A stretch of 10,722 nucleotides of DNA from Nocardioides sp. Its GTDB lineage: Bacteria; Actinomycetota; Actinomycetes; Propionibacteriales; Nocardioidaceae. The DNA lies in contig DOWL01000012.1 of the NCBI GenBank assembly GCA_003519585.1, positions 14,162 through 24,883 on the forward strand, read 5' to 3'. Below are positions 6,679-10,722 of this stretch, piece after piece. A model generated the notes under the pieces. That model was not told where the DNA came from. It saw nothing but the letters and a program-made list of their open reading frames with translations, and did not search any database. Numbering within the stretch: position 1 is the stretch's first letter; every line of letters starts with the position of its first letter. Position numbers and translations under genes: made by a program.

Positions 6679-6696
6679 CAGGCCGGGGGCAGAGGG

Positions 6697-7260
6697 ATGG
6701 CCCGGCGCGAACCGGCTCGCTCGGCGACGACCTTGACGGTCTGGCTCTACGAGTCGGCCATGGGTGCCGCGGCCGGGGAGGTCCGGCTGAAGGATCTGCA
6801 GCAGCAGGGCGCGGTCACCGTCGTCGATGCGGTGACCGTGACCTGGGTGCCGGGTGCGCACCAGCCACGCGTCGGCCGACTGCGGCACACCACCACGGCC
6901 GTGGCTGCGCGCGGCTCGGTGCTCGGCGCCCTGGTGGGGACCTTGTTCCTGGCACCGCTCGTCGGTGCGGCCGCGGGCGCCGGCGTGGGCGCGATCGCGG
7001 CGAAGATCCGGGGCAGCGGCATCGACGACCAGTTCCTCGACGATCTGGTGGCGAACCTGACACCCGGCACCTCGGCCCTCCTGGTGCTCTCCAGCGATGC
7101 CGACCTCGACCTCGTCCGGCCGTTCGTCGAGCGTGGGCTGGCCCGCGGCGACGTGCGGCTGATGCACGCCACTCTCCCGGACGATGCCCCCGACGCCCTC
7201 CGGGCGCTACTGGAGGACGACGAGCGCCCGCCGGACGCGGGGTTCACCCCATCCGGGTGA
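6697..7260 (+). CDS. DUF1269 family membrane-associated protein (second copy)
   Basis: The 187-residue protein aligns end to end with its upstream neighbour. Shared elements are LTVW (13-16), the VTVVDAVTVTW strand (40-50), a glycine-rich hydrophobic region (72-101, with GALVGTLFLAPLVGAAAGAG), and GIDDQFLDDLVANLTPGTSA (108-127) ahead of a final alpha/beta segment. It differs by a basic N-terminal extension (MARREPARSA), loss of the Lys-rich loop, and an acidic Pro-containing tail. The ATG start has GGGGG (6684-6688) about 8 nt upstream. The 18-nt spacing indicates one transcript with the first copy. Divergence is substantial, so this is an old duplication or two subfamilies rather than a recent copy. 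Function is unknown; hetero-oligomer formation is possible. Confidence 0.88.
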   Translation: MARREPARSATTLTVWLYESAMGAAAGEVRLKDLQQQGAVTVVDAVTVTWVPGAHQPRVGRLRHTTTAVAARGSVLGALVGTLFLAPLVGAAAGAGVGAIAAKIRGSGIDDQFLDDLVANLTPGTSALLVLSSDADLDLVRPFVERGLARGDVRLMHATLPDDAPDALRALLEDDERPPDAGFTPSG

Positions 7261-7271
7261 GGCCGGTCCGC

Positions 7272-7292
7272 GGGACGCGCTCGTAGCGTCCC
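7272..7292. repeat. 7-bp inverted repeat between DUF1269 pair and DUF7144 gene
   Basis: GGGACGC (7272-7278) and GCGTCCC (7286-7292) are perfect inverted arms separated by GCTCGTA. It begins 12 nt after the stop of the second DUF1269 gene, so it may be a terminator hairpin. It also overlaps the TAGCGT candidate -10 of the next gene, so it may be an operator. No T-tract follows. Confidence 0.4.
7284..7289 (+). promoter_or_regulatory. Candidate -10 element for the DUF7144 gene
   Basis: TCGTAGCGTC contains TAGCGT (TANNNT), 34 nt before the ATG at 7324. The string differs by one base from the desaturase candidate (TCGTAGCCTC). It is embedded in the inverted repeat 7272-7292. No -35 is recognised. 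Confidence 0.33.
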
Positions 7293-7323
7293 CGCCAGCC
7301 GACGACCGACCTCAGGAGGACCG

Positions 7324-7734
7324 ATGAGCACGAGCCCCGCGGACAACCGCAAGCGGACCACCGCCTCGATGGTCTCCACCTTCGCCGGCGTGATGCTGCT
7401 GACGGTGAGCGTGTTCGAGATCATCCAGGGCATTGCGGCGGTGGCCAAGGACGATGTCTTCGTCACCGGCATCAACTACACCTTCAACCTCGACGTGTCG
7501 GGCTGGGGCTGGATCCACATCGGGCTGGGTGTCATCGGCGGCCTGATCGCGATCGGCATCCTCATGGGCCAGACGTGGGGCCGCCTGGCAGGCATCGCGA
7601 TCGCCACGCTGAGCGCCATCAACGCCTTTTTGTTCCTGCCCTACAACTCGATCTGGTCACTGATCGTCATCGCCTTCGACGTCTTCGTGATCTGGGCCCT
7701 CTGCTTCCAGCTCACCGACCCCGAGGAGTACTGA
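7324..7734 (+). CDS. DUF7144 family four-helix membrane protein
   Basis: This 136-residue integral membrane protein has four hydrophobic helices at about 17-40, 61-81, 86-104 and 109-129, with a basic N-terminus (NRKRTT, 8-13) likely cytosolic. Family-like features are GWGWIHIGLGV at the start of helix 2 (60-70), TWGRLAGI at the helix 2/3 turn (84-91) and FLPYNSIWSL (104-113) before helix 4. The family is common in actinobacteria and has no known activity; I see no catalytic or metal-binding residues. The start is secure: AGGAGG lies 5 nt before the ATG. It sits 63 nt after the DUF1269 pair, with its own candidate promoter and an inverted repeat in the gap. Confidence 0.88.
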   Translation: MSTSPADNRKRTTASMVSTFAGVMLLTVSVFEIIQGIAAVAKDDVFVTGINYTFNLDVSGWGWIHIGLGVIGGLIAIGILMGQTWGRLAGIAIATLSAINAFLFLPYNSIWSLIVIAFDVFVIWALCFQLTDPEEY

Positions 7735-7773
7735 GCCACGCCCGATCTGACCTGCCCGAGACACGACTGAGAA

Positions 7774-7796
7774 CCGTCGAGCACGGGGTACGACGG
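7774..7796. repeat. Inverted repeat upstream of the LuxR-type gene
   Basis: CCGTCG (7774-7779) and CGACGG (7791-7796) are perfect arms around an 11-nt spacer. An overlapping wider pair, GAACCG (7771-7776) and CGGTTC (7799-7804), gives a second dyad. They lie 37 nt past the DUF7144 stop and just upstream of a candidate -10 (7813), so they could be a terminator for DUF7144 or an operator for the regulator gene. Confidence 0.3.
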
Positions 7797-7812
7797 AGCG
7801 GTTCCGACAGGC

Positions 7813-7818
7813 TAGGCT
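7813..7818 (+). promoter_or_regulatory. Candidate -10 element for the LuxR-type regulator
   Basis: GCTAGGCTGAC contains TAGGCT, a good TANNNT match. It would leave a 5' leader of roughly 125 nt before the ATG at 7952. No convincing -35 is present. The 217-nt gap 7735-7951 shows no other gene. Confidence 0.38.
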
Positions 7819-7951
7819 GACGCGCGCGACGTGGATGGGGCCCCGTTGCAGCGCGTCGACGCCCGGCGCGTGAACCGACGTCTCGGCAAGGCCGGGTCCG
7901 GAAGGCGGGGGGCTTCTTGGCCTCTGGCCCTGCCGGGGGCAGGGAGTGACC

Positions 7952-10651
7952 ATGGCTCGCACGCGCAACTCCTCCTCCGACCCCGTACCCCCCGCCCGCG
8001 TCTCGCGGCTGGCCGGTGGCCCCCGACTTCCCCGCGTCTACGTCCCCCGGCCGCGGCTCTGGGAGCAGTTGGACCGCGCCACCGAGTCCGCGGTGACCCT
8101 GCTCGTCGCGCCGGTCGGCGCCGGGAAGACGCTCGGCGTCGGCGGTTGGCTGCACCACACCGATGTGCCGCATGCCACGGATGCCACCTGGATCCACGCC
8201 GACAGCACCTGGACGCCCGCTCGTCTCGCGACGGTGCTGGACAGTGCCGCGGAGGCCGGGCGACTGGCCGGCGGCGGCCCGGACGGTACGCCGGCCGGAC
8301 CGCGGCTGGTCGTGGTCGACGACGCGCACACGCTGCCGGCGGCCACCGTGCGACTGGTCGACCAGCGGCTCAACGACGCGCCCGACGGGCTACGGGTGCT
8401 CCTGGTCACGCGCTGGGACCTGCCGCTGACCCGGCTCCTGCCGGAACTGCTCGGCAACCTCACGATCCTGCGGGGCGAGTTGCTGCGGATGAGCGACGCG
8501 GAGTGCGCCGCGCTGGTCGCCGAACACGCCCGCACGACCGACCCCGACGTGGTCCGCACTGTGGCCACGCACGCGCAGGGCTGGTGCGCGGTCGTGGTGC
8601 TGACCGCCCGCGCAGTGGGCGCCGCGCCCGATCCGATCGCCGCCGCCCACCGGTTGGCGGCCGGCAACGCCACCATCGCCGACCGGGTGGCCAGCGAAGT
8701 GCTCGCGGCACTCACCAGTCGGCAGCGGCACATCCTGCTCTGCGTGGCCGCCGAGGGCGTGGTCTCGGCCGGGCTCGCCGTACACCTCTCCCACGACGCC
8801 CAGGCCGCCGACGTGCTGATGGACCTCGAGACCACCGGGCTGCTGGTCAGCCGGGTCTCGACCGACGACGGCGCCGAGGACGCGATGGCCACGCGCTACC
8901 GCATCCATCCCCTGCTGGTCGAGGTGATCCGCCGCCGGCTCGTCGCGGGTGGCGTCGACGTCGCCAAGGCCCGGGCGACCGTGATCCGAGCGGTCCGGCT
9001 CGACCTGGCGCGGGGTGACGTCAACGAGGCGTTCGGTCGGCTGGTCGGTGTCAACGCCCTCGAAGAGGCCGCCGACCTGCTGGCCCGCGAGGGCGTGCGC
9101 CTGGTCCTCGGCCGGCACAGCGTCGCCGAGGTGCGCGACTACCTCCGTCTCCGGCCGGAGACCATCGAATCCCGGCCCGACACGTGGTTCGCGATCGCCC
9201 TCGACCGATGGATCTCCGACGACCTCGAACGTGCGCGGCACTGGATCAACCGGATCATCGAGCACGAGCCCGGCGGGGCGGTACCACGGCTTCCCGATGA
9301 GGTGCTGGCCTGCGCCCGGCTCTGGCGGGCCCGGCTCGGTCTCGAGCCGTTGGCACCCGCAGTCGCTCGGGCCGTGCGCGTGGTCCATGGAGCCCGCACC
9401 CGCGCGGTCGCCGACGACGCCACCGCCAGCGTGCTGCCGATCCTGGTCACCGAGCTCGGTGTGGCGCAGAACTGGCTGGGGGAGCTGGCCGAGGCCGAGG
9501 CGAGCCTGTCGGTCGCGGTCGGGCTGGCCCAGAGCCAAGGGTTGCCCACCATGGCGGTCTCGGCGATGTCCCACCTCGCGTTCACCCAGTTCATGGCCGG
9601 GCGCGAACAAATCTGCGTCGAGGTCGCGACCGAGACGTTGAGCATGATCGGCACTGCCGAGGACTGGCGATCGATCAACTCGCCTTCGCGGGCCGGCCTG
9701 GCGCTACTGCTCGGCGGCCTGGTCGATGTCCCGTGGCCGGACGAGCCGATCGGTCCCCCGGGCGACGGCACCCGGAGCCGGGTCCAGGGCGCCGACCTCT
9801 GCACCCGCTTCTGGCTGCGGATGCGTGATGCCCGCCTGGCCCTGACCGAGAGCTCGGTGGCCGACGCCGAGCGAGTCCTGAGCGCACCGCTGGAGCACCC
9901 GCAACTGGCCGACGCCCACCTACCCGACCACCTGCACGTCGCGCTCCTGGTCGAGCGCGCCTTCCTCGCCTCCCTGTCGGCCGACCGGCACACGCTGCGC
10001 GGCCTCGAAGCCGAACTGGTCGCCCTGGGCGCGGTCGGCGAAGCCGAGCTCGCGGCCGGTCTCCGGGCCGACCTGGACGGCGATCGCCGGACCGCGGTAG
10101 CCGCTTTCGAGGCCGCGGCCGCTGACGCGACGTACTCCCAGCCACCGAGCCGGGCGCTGGCCCTGGTCTGCCAGGCTCAGCTGCTCGACACTCTCGGTCG
10201 CTCCGACGAGGCACTGCGGGCCCTGGCCGAGGCCGCCACCGCGACGGAGGTACGCCGCAACGCGGTGCCGTTCCTGGGCTGGTGCCGGCAGGGCACTCCG
10301 GTCGAGACGCTGCTGTCTCGGCTCGCGGCCGTCAACACGTCGAGGTGGGTGCACGACCTCGTCGCCGCCTCCCACGGCCGCGCCGACCTCACCAGCGTCA
10401 TGGCCCCGATGACCGCCACGCCGCGCGAGCGAGGCGCGGGTAGCTCGGCGGTGGTCCAGCCGATGCTCTCGCCACGCGAACGCGAGGTGCTCGCCGAACT
10501 GGCCCGCGGCTCGACGTACGCCGACATCGCGGCCGCGCTTTTCGTGTCCGAGAACACCGTCAAGACCCACGTGTCGAGTCTCTACGGCAAGCTCGCGGCG
10601 TCCCGTCGCAGCGAGGCACTGGCCACCGCCAGGAGCCTGCATTTGCTCTGA
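7952..10651 (+). CDS. MalT/LAL-type LuxR family transcriptional regulator
   Basis: This is a large signal-dependent transcription activator of 899 residues, close to MalT in length. The N-terminus has the MalT-like [21 protein letters not shown] segment, then a STAND-type P-loop ATPase: Walker A APVGAGKT (53-60), Walker B LVVVDDAH (119-126) and VTRWDLPL (152-159). The middle, about 300-810, is Ala/Leu-rich helical sequence of the TPR-like kind expected to bind an effector. The C-terminal 61 residues (839-899) are a LuxR/GerE helix-turn-helix beginning [15 protein letters not shown], with [16 protein letters not shown] as the recognition region. The ATG at 7952 has AGGGAG 5 nt upstream; a GTG at 7946 would overlap that site and add two residues. 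No receiver domain is present, so it is not a two-component regulator. The ligand and targets are unknown; adjacent membrane genes are candidates only by position. Confidence 0.93.
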   Translation: MARTRNSSSDPVPPARVSRLAGGPRLPRVYVPRPRLWEQLDRATESAVTLLVAPVGAGKTLGVGGWLHHTDVPHATDATWIHADSTWTPARLATVLDSAAEAGRLAGGGPDGTPAGPRLVVVDDAHTLPAATVRLVDQRLNDAPDGLRVLLVTRWDLPLTRLLPELLGNLTILRGELLRMSDAECAALVAEHARTTDPDVVRTVATHAQGWCAVVVLTARAVGAAPDPIAAAHRLAAGNATIADRVASEVLAALTSRQRHILLCVAAEGVVSAGLAVHLSHDAQAADVLMDLETTGLLVSRVSTDDGAEDAMATRYRIHPLLVEVIRRRLVAGGVDVAKARATVIRAVRLDLARGDVNEAFGRLVGVNALEEAADLLAREGVRLVLGRHSVAEVRDYLRLRPETIESRPDTWFAIALDRWISDDLERARHWINRIIEHEPGGAVPRLPDEVLACARLWRARLGLEPLAPAVARAVRVVHGARTRAVADDATASVLPILVTELGVAQNWLGELAEAEASLSVAVGLAQSQGLPTMAVSAMSHLAFTQFMAGREQICVEVATETLSMIGTAEDWRSINSPSRAGLALLLGGLVDVPWPDEPIGPPGDGTRSRVQGADLCTRFWLRMRDARLALTESSVADAERVLSAPLEHPQLADAHLPDHLHVALLVERAFLASLSADRHTLRGLEAELVALGAVGEAELAAGLRADLDGDRRTAVAAFEAAAADATYSQPPSRALALVCQAQLLDTLGRSDEALRALAEAATATEVRRNAVPFLGWCRQGTPVETLLSRLAAVNTSRWVHDLVAASHGRADLTSVMAPMTATPRERGAGSSAVVQPMLSPREREVLAELARGSTYADIAAALFVSENTVKTHVSSLYGKLAASRRSEALATARSLHLL

Positions 10652-10681
10652 TACCCCGGCGAGTTTCGGCCCCGCCAGGCG

Positions 10682-10696
10682 CGCGGCTCCGCCGCG
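10682..10696 (+). terminator. Short GC hairpin downstream of the LuxR-type gene
   Basis: CGCGGC (10682-10687) and GCCGCG (10691-10696) form a perfect 6-bp stem with a TCC loop, 31 nt after the stop codon, followed by ACAAA rather than a T-tract. A weak terminator role is plausible. The following CGCTGCGCTCCC string looks like the intergenic GC motifs common in such genomes. Confidence 0.35.
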
Positions 10697-10722
10697 ACAA
10701 ACCGGGTCGCTGCGCTCCCTCC

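Noticed and set aside
5835..7286. Plus-strand open frame of 483 codons spanning the gap and both DUF1269 genes
   Set aside because: Arg/Gly/Pro-rich and out of frame with two well-supported genes.
8390..9610. Minus-strand 406-codon frame inside the LuxR-type gene
   Set aside because: Antisense shadow with Gly/Asp/His-rich composition; the sense protein has Walker and helix-turn-helix motifs at both ends of the frame.
1..10722. CRISPR arrays, tRNA/rRNA genes, insertion sequences, riboswitches
   Set aside because: No regularly spaced direct repeats, cloverleaf-like segments, transposase motifs or recognisable riboswitch cores were found by eye.

Overview
The window is very GC-rich, with strong G/C preference at third codon positions, frequent GTG starts and GGAGG-type ribosome binding sites. 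Together with the families present (acyl-ACP desaturase, GAP/Sap-like membrane protein, DUF7144, large LuxR-type ATPase regulator) this points to a high-GC actinobacterium, probably a Nocardioides-like member of the Propionibacteriales. That placement is inferred from style, not from a marker gene.

Layout. Positions 35-991 (minus) carry a soluble acyl-ACP desaturase. Divergent from it, with a 128-nt shared promoter region, is a plus-strand transport pair: a Kef/CPA2-type cation:proton antiporter (1120-2346) and a SulP anion transporter with a STAS domain (2409-4229). A 10-codon leader ORF with a good ribosome binding site ends exactly over the SulP start codon. The SulP gene runs 48 nt into a convergent minus-strand unit made of a GAP-family six-helix membrane protein (4410-5081) followed by a 67-residue protein of unknown function (4182-4385). 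Divergent from GAP is a seven-helix DUF4203-like membrane protein (5186-5758).

Positions 5759-6180 have no intact gene, but one plus-strand frame looks coding and is interrupted by a TAG, suggesting a decayed small gene. Next come two adjacent, diverged DUF1269 paralogues (6181-6678 and 6697-7260), a four-helix DUF7144 membrane protein (7324-7734), and a 2.7-kb gene for a MalT-like LuxR-family regulator (7952-10651) with an N-terminal P-loop ATPase and a C-terminal helix-turn-helix. The last 71 bases hold a short GC hairpin.

How the genes may work together: most products are membrane or envelope proteins (two ion transporters, GAP-like, DUF4203-like, DUF7144, DUF1269 with glycine-zipper helices) plus a lipid desaturase and one large signal-integrating regulator. 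An envelope or ion-homeostasis neighbourhood is reasonable, but no sequence feature proves co-regulation. No tRNA, rRNA, CRISPR array, insertion sequence or phage gene was seen.
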